A stretch of DNA of 29,420 bases from Aliarcobacter sp. (lineage in GTDB: Bacteria > Campylobacterota > Campylobacteria > Campylobacterales > Arcobacteraceae), in contig JALRJW010000202.1 of assembly GCA_023268955.1 (NCBI GenBank), positions 1 to 29,420 on the forward strand. Direction: 5' to 3'. Position numbers and translations under genes: made by a program. Every line of letters begins with the position of its first letter. Positions within the stretch are counted from its first letter, which is position 1. The notes beneath the pieces are model-generated. The model was not told where the DNA came from. It was given only the letters and a program-made list of their open reading frames with translations, and ran no database searches. This document shows, piece after piece, positions 17,629-24,131 of this stretch.

Positions 17629-17847
17629 ATGGAAAAAGATTGGAATAAACAGGCTTCATTGATTTTAAGAAGTGTCTTAACAAGAAAAGATGTTAAGTAC
17701 CAAGATTTAGTTGAAAGACTTGAAAAAATTGGGATCAAAGAGACTCAAAGTAGTATCACAAATAAATTAAGCAGAGGTTCTTTTAGTTTTGCATTCTTTT
17801 TGCAGTGTATGGAAGTTTTAGATGTTAAAGAAATTAGGATGAATTAA
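17629..17847 (+). CDS. DUF6471-like small helical protein, putative regulator of the restriction-modification genes
   Basis: A 72-aa protein, MEKDWNKQASLILRSVLTRK... with SYQ/DL-like turn (VKYQDLVERLEKIGIKETQSSITNKLSRGSFSFAFFLQCMEVL). The helix pattern resembles an HTH of the DUF6471 group, whose members often stand next to DNA adenine methyltransferases. The placement 155 bp before the methyltransferase gene and divergent from the transposase gene suggests a control protein for one or both. DNA binding is inferred from the sequence pattern only. Confidence 0.72.
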   Translation: MEKDWNKQASLILRSVLTRKDVKYQDLVERLEKIGIKETQSSITNKLSRGSFSFAFFLQCMEVLDVKEIRMN

Positions 17848-18002
17848 ATCAAAAAGTCATCAAACATATGTTACTATAGAGTTAGATAAGATCTAAATAT
17901 ATTTCAATTTTATAAAAATATTGCGTATTGTGATAAAAAAAGATTTTAAAATTAATATAGTGTATAATTTTTTAAGAAATAAGGTTTTAAGGAGACTTTT
18001 TA

Positions 18003-18560
18003 ATGACGATGAATATTAATATGAAAAAAAACGAGATATGCAGACCAGTTATAAAGTGGGTTGGTGGCAAAAGACAGCTTATTAATGAACTTAAAAAAAG
18101 AATGCCAAAAAATTACAATAGATATTTTGAACCATTTATTGGTGGAGGTGCGCTGTTTTTTGAATTGAGGCCAAAAAATGCATTAATCAATGATTATAAT
18201 CCTGAATTAACTAATTTATATAAAGTTTTAAGGGATTATCCAGATAAATTAATAAAATCTGTTTGTAGGCACAAAAACAATGAAGAATATTATTATGAAA
18301 TTAGAGCATGGGACAGAGATGAAAAAGAATATTCTAAAATTTCAGATATAGATAAGGCTGGTAGATTTATATTTTTAAATAAAGCAGGATTTAATGGATT
18401 ATACAGAGTTAATTCAAAGGGTCAACATAATGTGCCATTCGGGAAATATAAAGAGCCAAAGTATTGTGAGCCTGATAACATAAATGCTTGTAGTAAATTA
18501 CTTCAAAATACAGAAATTACAAATGGGAAGTTAAAAATTCGTATAAATCCACTATTTTAA
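18003..18560 (+). pseudogene. dam: Dam-type adenine methyltransferase, 5' part (split by the nested element)
   Basis: The N-terminal 173-175 residues of an alpha-class N6-adenine methyltransferase of the Dam/DpnM/MboI group, predicted to modify GATC. PVIKWVGGKRQLINELKKRMP and the AdoMet-binding FEPFIGGGALFFEL (residues 42-55) are clear, as are the KAGFNGLYRVNSKGQHNVPFG target-recognition residues. AAGGAG precedes the ATG. After ITNG the frame leaves the family and ends at a stop brought by the nested element (KLKIRINPLF). The catalytic DPPY motif lies 8.5 kb away at 27068-27079, so this fragment alone cannot be an active enzyme. Confidence 0.9.
18515..18539. repeat. Left attachment junction (attL) of the nested element
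   Basis: The dam-side arm AATTACAAA (18515-18523) is followed by a 7-nt segment TGGGAAG (18524-18530) and element sequence. At the other end, element sequence, GTGGGAT (27013-27019) and TTTGAAATT (27020-27028) meet dam. The two dam arms are inverted repeats (8/9) around a 7-nt centre, the usual geometry of a tyrosine-recombinase core site. Confidence 0.6.
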
Positions 18561-18578
18561 GGGATTTATATTTTTAAC

Positions 18579-18607
18579 TATACACTTTTTTATACACTCT
18601 ACAATGT
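18579..18607 (+). repeat. 29-bp direct repeat, left copy
   Basis: Identical over 29 bases to 26871-26899. It contains TATACAC twice (18579-18585 and 18591-18597) and ends CTCTACAATGT. Its place inside each end of the nested element suggests arm-type binding sites for the integrase or its directionality factor. Confidence 0.65.
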
Positions 18608-18637
18608 AATAAAATAACTTTAAAGAACTCTATTTTT

Positions 18638-19090
18638 TCATTTATATTGATTGTCAAACCACTTTTCAACTTCTTCAACTACATAAACAATAGTTCCTCT
18701 TCTTACTTTTTGATGATAAGGTAAAGGGTCATTTAATCTACCTCTATAATCTTTTTGACTTGATTGTGATATATTATAAATCTCTTCAAACTCTTTTGTT
18801 GTTATAAATTTCTTAACTTGAATTTTTTTCATTTGCATTTCAATATCTATAACTTCTTTTACTCTATCTGCACCTTTTAAAAGATTATTAAGTTTTACAA
18901 GTGGGATATCATACTCTTCGATAGTTCTATTTTGTCTGTAATCAACCCTTTCTTGTTTCTCAATTTGAGATTTCTTATTTGGGTAGAAAAAACTACTATC
19001 ATCAATTTTATCAACATTGAGTTTCTTCTTTCTTAATTGTAAAATATCTTCTATGACTTCTTTGATTGTTTCTTTTGATTTTTTATCCAT
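18638..19090 (-). CDS. AlpA/excisionase-like helix-turn-helix protein
   Basis: A 150-aa protein if started at ATG 19090 (MDKKSKETIKEVIEDILQL...). The upstream extension to 19198 is rejected because it is low-complexity and overlaps a divergent gene. The N-terminal half is charged and helical. The C-terminal 60 residues (FITTKEFEEIYNISQSSQKDYRGRLNDPLPYHQKVRRGTIVYVVEEVEKWFDNQY) match the pattern of AlpA/Xis-type winged-helix domains: T-x-E-F, a recognition turn, PLPYHQK, then a closing helix ending in a W. Lying next to the left end of an integrase element, it is a good candidate for the recombination directionality factor or a regulator. TATAAT lies 6 nt before the ATG, so the message may be leaderless. 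Confidence 0.7.
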   Translation of the reverse strand: MDKKSKETIKEVIEDILQLRKKKLNVDKIDDSSFFYPNKKSQIEKQERVDYRQNRTIEEYDIPLVKLNNLLKGADRVKEVIDIEMQMKKIQVKKFITTKEFEEIYNISQSSQKDYRGRLNDPLPYHQKVRRGTIVYVVEEVEKWFDNQYK

Positions 19091-19140
19091 AAAAGAATTA
19101 TATCTATTTATATTTTTAAACAATATATAGATAAAATCAA

Positions 19141-19156
19141 AAGTCAAAATTGACTT
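19141..19156. repeat. Dispersed palindrome, copy 1
   Basis: AAGTCAAAATTGACTT, an 8+8 palindrome with one central mismatch, lies between the divergent 150-aa and 114-aa genes, where it could act as an operator. Confidence 0.55.
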
Positions 19157-19175
19157 ATTTTTATGGAATATTATT

Positions 19176-19520
19176 ATGAACACATTTTTAAAACTCAATG
19201 TAAAAAAATCTGTTGAACCTACTAAAATGATTGAAGGTTTTCCAATTTCAAGATATGAAAAGACAACTATTAGAGTTCCTATGTATTATGTTGCTGCTTT
19301 TTTAAAAAAAGAAATTGAATTTGATAACGAATTATCAATTGAAGAAAAAAAACAAATTAAATTTTGGGTAGAAAACATTACAAAAAAATATTTATATTTT
19401 GAAAATTATACTTATAATGAAGGAATAAATAGAATTTTATTTCAATCTTTAATGAGACAAGATAAGAAATGGACTGGACACCCTATGAAAATTCATGGTG
19501 GTTTAAAATACTGGAAATAA
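19176..19520 (+). CDS. Hypothetical protein, 114 aa
   Basis: Not recognised. The product is basic and mostly helical in pattern (MNTFLKLNVKKSVEPTKMIEG...; PMYYVAAFLKKEIEFDNELSIEEKKQIKFWVENITKKYLYFENY), with no membrane segment, signal or cysteine motif. It is the only plus-strand gene in the left part of the nested element apart from a 57-aa gene. It diverges from the AlpA-like gene and converges on the DUF262-HNH gene. The stop is inside the palindrome at 19513-19540. The start has no strong ribosome site, so it is moderately sure. Confidence 0.55.
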   Translation: MNTFLKLNVKKSVEPTKMIEGFPISRYEKTTIRVPMYYVAAFLKKEIEFDNELSIEEKKQIKFWVENITKKYLYFENYTYNEGINRILFQSLMRQDKKWTGHPMKIHGGLKYWK

Positions 19521-19540
19521 GTCAAATTTGACTATTTTCC
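19513..19540. terminator. Bidirectional hairpin containing dispersed palindrome copy 2
   Basis: AGTCAAATTTGACT (19520-19533) is a perfect palindrome, extended by near-symmetrical GGAAATA and ATTTTCC flanks. It covers both stop codons of the convergent 114-aa and DUF262-HNH genes. Its position suggests a shared two-way terminator, though the core is also the dispersed motif found five more times. Confidence 0.5.
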
Positions 19541-20614
19541 AGATTTTCTTCTATTATCTTCTTTACATAACATTTGACAATTATCAGCAGAGGTTTTACC
19601 TCCCTCATGCCAAGGTGTAATATGGTCTGCTTCCATTTCATTTAACTCAAAATGTTCTCCACAAACAGAACAAATACCTTCTTGTCTTTCATAGGATTCT
19701 CTTTTTTGATTATCACTAAACGCTCTAATATTTAAATGTTTCTCTTTTCTTGTAAGAATATATGAATAAATACCTTTTTTATTAGTAATGTCTTCGTCTA
19801 TCATAAGTTTTTGAATTTCTTTTTCGATTTCTTGTGAGTTATAACTTTGTGTATAAAATTCATTGTATAGAGTTCCCCAAGGAATACCTTTCATTTCTTT
19901 TCTATACTTTGGAAATACAACTTTAACCCAATTTAAAACATTTTGAATATATAACCACAATTCATTGGCGTTTGGATTATGTTGATTTTTTGCCATATAT
20001 TCTTCAATTTTATCTCCACTAATCCATTTAATTGTAGTTTCTAAATAGTCTTGTCTTATTGCACTACCATTAAGATAATCTCCACCTATGTTATAAACAG
20101 CACAACCATTTTTACTAAAATATCTTTTGGCATCACTAACCCAAGAACCAGAATAAACTGCATTTCTCAACTCTTGTTCTGTTAATTGTTCCCCTGCAAT
20201 GTTGATAGTTTTAAACCATTCTAATTTTTCCCTATCTGTTCCACTACAAAGATAAACCATAAGTTTATAATCTAAAATTTGTTCTTTTTTATCTTCTGGA
20301 AGATTAAAAAAATATAATCCATTAAATGAAAAATCACCTTCCACATATTGACAAATTGAAATAGTTCTTTGTTGTCCGTCTATTACTTCAAATTCACCAT
20401 CTTCCCTAACAGCCCAATACATAACATTTAAAGGGTAATCTTTTGAAATTGTATCAATTACAGCGTCTCTTTGTTTATCTTTATAGATAAATTCTCTTTG
20501 ATAAGGTGGTCTAATATCTAATTGTCCATTATACCCCTTAACTCCTCCTTCTTCATTGTCTTCATAGTTATTAGTAAGTTCTCTAATTGTTATTTCTTTT
20601 AATTCTATATTCAT
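19532..20614 (-). CDS. DUF262 and HNH domain nuclease, putative restriction component
   Basis: A 360-aa protein with two domains. Residues 1-110 or so form a DUF262/ParB-like domain: DIRPPYQREFIYKDKQRDAVIDTI and the hallmark DGQQR in FEVIDGQQRTIS. In GmrSD- and SspE-type systems this domain uses NTPs and senses modified DNA. Residues 315-358 form a classical HNH nuclease: C315-x2-C318, DH at 330-331 (EADHITPWHEGG), N345, C350 and N354. Its start overlaps the upstream methyltransferase stop by 4 nt (ATGA), so it is translated with it. I infer a restriction or anti-phage role from the pairing; the target is unknown. Confidence 0.85.
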   Translation of the reverse strand: MNIELKEITIRELTNNYEDNEEGGVKGYNGQLDIRPPYQREFIYKDKQRDAVIDTISKDYPLNVMYWAVREDGEFEVIDGQQRTISICQYVEGDFSFNGLYFFNLPEDKKEQILDYKLMVYLCSGTDREKLEWFKTINIAGEQLTEQELRNAVYSGSWVSDAKRYFSKNGCAVYNIGGDYLNGSAIRQDYLETTIKWISGDKIEEYMAKNQHNPNANELWLYIQNVLNWVKVVFPKYRKEMKGIPWGTLYNEFYTQSYNSQEIEKEIQKLMIDEDITNKKGIYSYILTRKEKHLNIRAFSDNQKRESYERQEGICSVCGEHFELNEMEADHITPWHEGGKTSADNCQMLCKEDNRRKSGK

Positions 20615-21663
20615 AATCTTTTATTCCTTATAATTACTCTTGCGTATGGAACATTTACAATACCATTTGTTATCATATACAAATCACCATCAACAGCACC
20701 TCTTTTTTGAATTTTTTTACGATATTCTTTATGTTCTGCTTTATATGGTTCAACACCTATTTCTAATCCTGAATTAGAAATTCCAAGTCCAATAATTTCA
20801 AATTGTTCTGGATTATATTTGTCAATAAAAGTTATTGGAACACCCATATAACCTTTATAATCAAAAGGTATATCTTTTGTCTTATCTATATTTATTGCGT
20901 CAAAATTTTCATATGTAGGATAATCTTCTTCATTATACGATTTATATAAAATTAAATCTTCATGTCTTTTAGTAATATCAAGATTTGTAAACCAAACAAC
21001 TCCCGAAACTCTAATCATACCTTCTTTATGGTCTCCGGCTGTTGCATAATCTTCATAATGTTTATTTATGAAATGACCTGCTCCACCTTTAAAACCATAA
21101 CCTAACCACATATTGTTTTCTTTAATCAATTTAAATGTCTCTTTGTATGAAATTGCATTTTGGTGTCCGATAATAATAAATTTTTTATCATACTCAATAA
21201 GTTGGGCTACATACTCCCTAAAAAGAGAAAAAGGTGGATTGGTTACTACTATATCTGCTTGTTTTAAAAGTTCAATACTTTCTTCACTTCTAAAATCCCC
21301 GTCTCCTTTAAGTTCTTTAATTCCAATTTCTTCAATATCTGGTATGTGATTTCCATTTTTATCACCTTCATACTCTAAATAAACTGCTTGTTCATTTTTA
21401 TTTTCACTAAACAAATCCATATTTTGATTTTTATAACAAGTAGTTATAAGTTTTTTTAATCCTAACTTTTCAAAATTATATGAGAAATAGTGAAAAAAAT
21501 TACTAACTCTTGGGTCGTCGCAATTACAATATACAACTTTATCTTTAAAATGTTTTTTATAATGTTTTAATTCTCTTTCAATGTCTGCAAGTTGGGTATA
21601 AAACTCGTCTTTTTTATTTGCTTTTGCTTCTGTTAAATTTTTGTTTTGTGATTTTTTTGCCAT
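20611..21663 (-). CDS. EcoRI-family adenine-specific DNA methyltransferase
   Basis: A 350-aa protein resembling the EcoRI methylase family of N6-adenine methyltransferases. The N-terminal part KANKKDEFYTQLADIERELKHYKKHFKDKVVYCNCDDPRVSNFFHYFS is diagnostic. The catalytic motif is NPPF at residues 142-145 (ADIVVTNPPFSLFREY), and FIIIGHQNAISYKE and WLGYGFKGGAGHF follow. Members of this family occur in prophages and plasmids, often without a cognate EcoRI-like nuclease. Here the partner is a DUF262-HNH protein. Its recognition site cannot be read from sequence; that it protects DNA from its neighbour is inference. Confidence 0.88.
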   Translation of the reverse strand: MAKKSQNKNLTEAKANKKDEFYTQLADIERELKHYKKHFKDKVVYCNCDDPRVSNFFHYFSYNFEKLGLKKLITTCYKNQNMDLFSENKNEQAVYLEYEGDKNGNHIPDIEEIGIKELKGDGDFRSEESIELLKQADIVVTNPPFSLFREYVAQLIEYDKKFIIIGHQNAISYKETFKLIKENNMWLGYGFKGGAGHFINKHYEDYATAGDHKEGMIRVSGVVWFTNLDITKRHEDLILYKSYNEEDYPTYENFDAINIDKTKDIPFDYKGYMGVPITFIDKYNPEQFEIIGLGISNSGLEIGVEPYKAEHKEYRKKIQKRGAVDGDLYMITNGIVNVPYARVIIRNKRL

Positions 21664-21741
21664 AATGGAAAAATTTCCTATTTTAAATATTTTTATAATT
21701 TTTTAGATTTTATCTAAACTATGGTTAATAAGATTTTATGT

Positions 21742-21753
21742 GTCATATTTGAC
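21742..21753. repeat. Dispersed palindrome, copy 3
   Basis: GTCATATTTGAC, one mismatch from GTCAAATTTGAC, lies in the 187-bp region between the methyltransferase gene and the divergent 57-aa gene, a candidate operator position. Confidence 0.5.
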
Positions 21754-21825
21754 TTTTTAAACATTTATAACAAATTCAAATAATAATTACATAATAAGAT
21801 TTTTAGAGATTTTAAAGACTTATGA

Positions 21826-21844
21826 TATAATCAAACAAAAAAGG
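21826..21844 (+). promoter_or_regulatory. -10 box and ribosome site of the 57-aa gene
   Basis: TATAAT at 21826-21831 is followed by AAGG at 21841-21844, 6 nt before the ATG at 21851. This supports real expression of the small gene. Confidence 0.5.
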
Positions 21845-21850
21845 TTATTT

Positions 21851-22024
21851 ATGAATGATTTTGACGAAAATATTGAAACATTAAAAGATAAAATGAAAGA
21901 ATTTGTTGAACTTATAGAATACAATAAACTTTCTCTTGAAGATTATCCTGAATATTTAGAAGAGATTAAAAATTTAACTACTAATGCAAGTGATTTCTTA
22001 AAAAAAGAATATGGATTATCTTAA
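21851..22024 (+). CDS. Small acidic protein, 57 aa, unknown
   Basis: A short gene starting MNDFDENIETLKDKMKEFVELIEY and ending SDFLKKEYGLS. It is strongly acidic and helical in pattern and has no known motif. A promoter box and ribosome site are correctly placed, which is why I call it a gene despite its size. It diverges from the methyltransferase-nuclease pair. Its last 9 nt overlap the end of the convergent 84-aa gene. A small acidic protein next to a nuclease could be an inhibitor or antitoxin, but nothing in the sequence proves that. Confidence 0.55.
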   Translation: MNDFDENIETLKDKMKEFVELIEYNKLSLEDYPEYLEEIKNLTTNASDFLKKEYGLS

Positions 22025-22270
22025 AAAATCCATATTTTCTAATTTCTCTAACAAATTTAAACAATAAATTTTCAAATAAATATCTTTTGATTTTTTGTAT
22101 AAATTGATTACTCCAAAGATTTTAACCTTTTCTTTTGGTAAGTGAGTTTTTACAAGGAATTGTAATTTTCTTATCTCTTTATGAGTCAAATTTGACTTTT
22201 TATGAAGTTCCAAATATAAGTTAGTAGTTTTTACCATTTTTTGATAAATATGTTCTTCAATTTCTATCAT
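22016..22270 (-). CDS. Hypothetical protein, 84 aa
   Basis: Not recognised. A basic, helical 84-aa product (MIEIEEHIYQKMVKTTNLYLELHKKSNLTHKEIRKLQFLVKTHLPKEK...). Its ATG follows the upstream gene's stop without a gap, so translation is probably coupled. It is the last gene of a minus-strand set running 23114 to 22016. It contains dispersed palindrome copy 4. No membrane segment or signal is visible. Confidence 0.55.
   Translation of the reverse strand: MIEIEEHIYQKMVKTTNLYLELHKKSNLTHKEIRKLQFLVKTHLPKEKVKIFGVINLYKKSKDIYLKIYCLNLLEKLENMDFLR
22184..22197. repeat. Dispersed palindrome, copy 4
   Basis: AGTCAAATTTGACT, a perfect 14-bp palindrome, lies inside the 84-aa coding sequence, so this copy is unlikely to be only a promoter operator. 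Confidence 0.6.
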
Positions 22271-22645
22271 TTAATAATTATCTCTTTTTACATTTGAAAT
22301 ATTTCTTTCATAATCTAAACCTTCACAATTAGTGCAATTTATACAATTAGAACAAGAATGACAATTTTTAATATTAGTGCAGTCTTGACAAAAGGTGTTA
22401 TTATCTAAATCCATTTGATTAAGTGAATTTATTTGTTGGTTCAAATCTAAACTAAAATCATAAGTGATTACATTATTCATAGGAGAAATTAAAAAAACTC
22501 TCCCATTTTGTTTTGAAATTGTCATATTATTTACAATAATCTTTTTGAATGATTTTGTATTATTTAATAATACTTGGAGTTGTTTTTGTTGAATAGTATG
22601 TTTTACCATTGATTTTTGTCTCCCTAATATCATTAAAAAGGACAT
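22271..22645 (-). CDS. Hypothetical protein with C-terminal CxxC repeats
   Basis: A 124-aa protein if started at 22645, where a weak AGG lies upstream. Starts at 22609 or 22525 are also possible and would reduce the overlap with the preceding gene, which ends at 22560. The C-terminal part has seven cysteines (residues 86, 89, 95, 98, 101, 104, 107), mostly three apart (CHSCSNCINCTNC), suggesting metal or disulfide-rich binding. Function is unknown. It lies between the 184-aa gene and the 84-aa gene in one probable operon. Confidence 0.5.
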   Translation of the reverse strand: MSFLMILGRQKSMVKHTIQQKQLQVLLNNTKSFKKIIVNNMTISKQNGRVFLISPMNNVITYDFSLDLNQQINSLNQMDLDNNTFCQDCTNIKNCHSCSNCINCTNCEGLDYERNISNVKRDNY

Positions 22646-23114
22646 TTTTACCTAAAAAATCTGTTGGATTTAGTTTTTGTTCTTTTACTTTTATATCAAA
22701 TAATTTGATTGAAAAATCAATTTTTTCCAAAGTTTGAAATAAATAATCTCCATTGTCTTTTGTTTGAATATTATCAACTTTTAAAGATATACTTTTGTTT
22801 AGTAGGAATTGAATATCTAAATCTTCCTCAATCATTTTATAATTATCACAAGAATAAGTTTTTGTAAATTGGTCTATTTGAAACTCTTGTAAATTATCTG
22901 CTTCACTAACAAGTATAACACCGTCAAGAATTTTGTTTTTTTCTTCTCCTGATAATGTTTTATTTAATTTTAGGGTATGTTTTACTAATTTTCCATTTGT
23001 CATTGAGAATGTTTGAAGTTGTGTGTAATGCGTTTCTTTATTAGTTTCCTTGTCAATTTTAACTCTATCCTCAATTCCTCTTACTTCCATTTTTAATGTC
23101 ATTATTTTTTTCAT
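22560..23114 (-). CDS. Hypothetical protein, 184 aa, sharing a promoter type with the replication gene
   Basis: Not securely recognised. The product starts MKKIMTLKMEVRGIEDRVKIDKETNKETHYTQLQTFSMTNGKLVKHTLKLNK. It looks all-beta, with no membrane segment. It could be an OB-like single-strand-binding protein of a rolling-circle replicon, but that is a guess from size, pattern and context. AAGGA precedes the ATG. A promoter about 70-95 bp upstream is nearly identical to that of the HUH replication gene, so the two are likely co-regulated. Confidence 0.6.
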   Translation of the reverse strand: MKKIMTLKMEVRGIEDRVKIDKETNKETHYTQLQTFSMTNGKLVKHTLKLNKTLSGEEKNKILDGVILVSEADNLQEFQIDQFTKTYSCDNYKMIEEDLDIQFLLNKSISLKVDNIQTKDNGDYLFQTLEKIDFSIKLFDIKVKEQKLNPTDFLGKNVLFNDIRETKINGKTYYSTKTTPSIIK

Positions 23115-23180
23115 TGTGTTTATTCCTTATTTTTAATATATTTTGAAACAACACTTCTTTTTTTAACTTCTCTTAAAATC

Positions 23181-23209
23181 ATTATAAAAGAATTTAATTC
23201 CAAAGCCAA
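23181..23209 (-). promoter_or_regulatory. Promoter of the 184-aa gene operon (copy of the replication-gene promoter)
   Basis: On the minus strand, TTGGCT (23204-23209) and TATAAT (23181-23186) are exactly 17 bp apart. The 36-nt block 23179-23214 equals 25510-25545 outside a 10-nt window between the boxes. The extra conserved bases (TTAACTTGGCTTTGGAA) may be an operator. Confidence 0.65.
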
Positions 23210-23237
23210 GTTAAATAATAAAAAATTATAAATATTT

Positions 23238-24119
23238 TTAAATGTCCAATTTTTCCAAGGTTTCCAGGTCTAAAAGTTCTAATTCATTTATTTGTGAGTT
23301 ATCAATTTTTTCCATTATTTCACCTTTTATTTCTTCAATTTGCTGTTTATTCTGATTTTGGTTATTGATTGAATAGGTTAATAAATAGTAATCATAAAAA
23401 CCAAGAAATTTTCTTGGACTTAATTCAATATTTATTTTGTCCTTTTCACCAAGGGTTAAGTTTTCCATATCAAACAAATTTTTTAATATTTGTTTTGAAT
23501 AACTTGAAATAACATTGACTTGTTTTTGGTGTCTTATAAGTCTAATATAGAAATGTTTTGTTTTATTTCTTGTTTTATAAAAGTATAAAGACCACAAAGG
23601 AACATAATAGTTGGTAAATGTTGAATTAAATAAATCTCTTTGAATTAAAAATTGATAAATTATCAAAGAAAAATATAATACCAACAAAATTGAAACTCCT
23701 ATAAACACCTTTTCAAGTTCTAAATTTGGGGAATAGATAAAATCTTTTATTTGAATTTTATTTGTTGTAATTTCTAATATTTCTATAAATAAAATATTTA
23801 ATTTTTCAGCAAATGAATTGAAAGTTTTTATAAAAATATATGAAAAAAGTTTAGAGTATTCTTCAATAATTAAAAGTAAATTTTCTTTAATAGATAAGTT
23901 TAAAATGATTTTATTGAGTATATATGTTATAAATAATGACCCTATAAGTAAATATTTTAAAAAGTCAAATATGACTTGTTTTTTATTAAATCTCAAATAG
24001 TTATCAAAATATTTATTTATGAGTGTATATTTTTTTACTCTTTCCCCAAGTTCTTTATTACTATCTTTAATTTTTGAATTATCTTCAATAGATACATTAT
24101 CTAAAAAGTTATCTAACAT
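23238..24119 (-). CDS. Membrane protein with two transmembrane helices, unknown
   Basis: A 293-aa protein. A charged N-terminal region is followed by a first helix (about 52-76, FLKYLLIGSLFITYILNKIILNL), a long loop, a second helix (about 138-160, FIGVSILLVLYFSLIIYQFLI), and a large soluble C-terminal domain ending in a Leu/Glu-rich tail (INELELLDLETLEKLDI). No Walker motif is present, so it is not a Zot-type assembly ATPase. AAGGA precedes the ATG, and the gene lies 12 nt after the replication gene, so it is probably co-transcribed with it. It could link the replicon to the membrane. It contains palindrome copy 5. Confidence 0.65.
   Translation of the reverse strand: MLDNFLDNVSIEDNSKIKDSNKELGERVKKYTLINKYFDNYLRFNKKQVIFDFLKYLLIGSLFITYILNKIILNLSIKENLLLIIEEYSKLFSYIFIKTFNSFAEKLNILFIEILEITTNKIQIKDFIYSPNLELEKVFIGVSILLVLYFSLIIYQFLIQRDLFNSTFTNYYVPLWSLYFYKTRNKTKHFYIRLIRHQKQVNVISSYSKQILKNLFDMENLTLGEKDKINIELSPRKFLGFYDYYLLTYSINNQNQNKQQIEEIKGEIMEKIDNSQINELELLDLETLEKLDI
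23962..23977. repeat. Dispersed palindrome, copy 5
   Basis: AAGTCAAATATGACTT, an 8+8 palindrome with one mismatched pair, lies inside the membrane-protein coding sequence. Confidence 0.55.
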
Positions 24120-24131
24120 TTTGAATTTTCC

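Noticed and set aside
19091..19198. N-terminal extension of the AlpA-like protein
   Set aside because: The extra 36 residues are low-complexity, cover the divergent promoter region and palindrome copy 1, and have no ribosome site; ATG at 19090 fits better.
23238..24119. Zot-like filamentous phage assembly protein
   Set aside because: No Walker A motif and the wrong helix arrangement, so the filamentous phage reading of the nested element is not supported.
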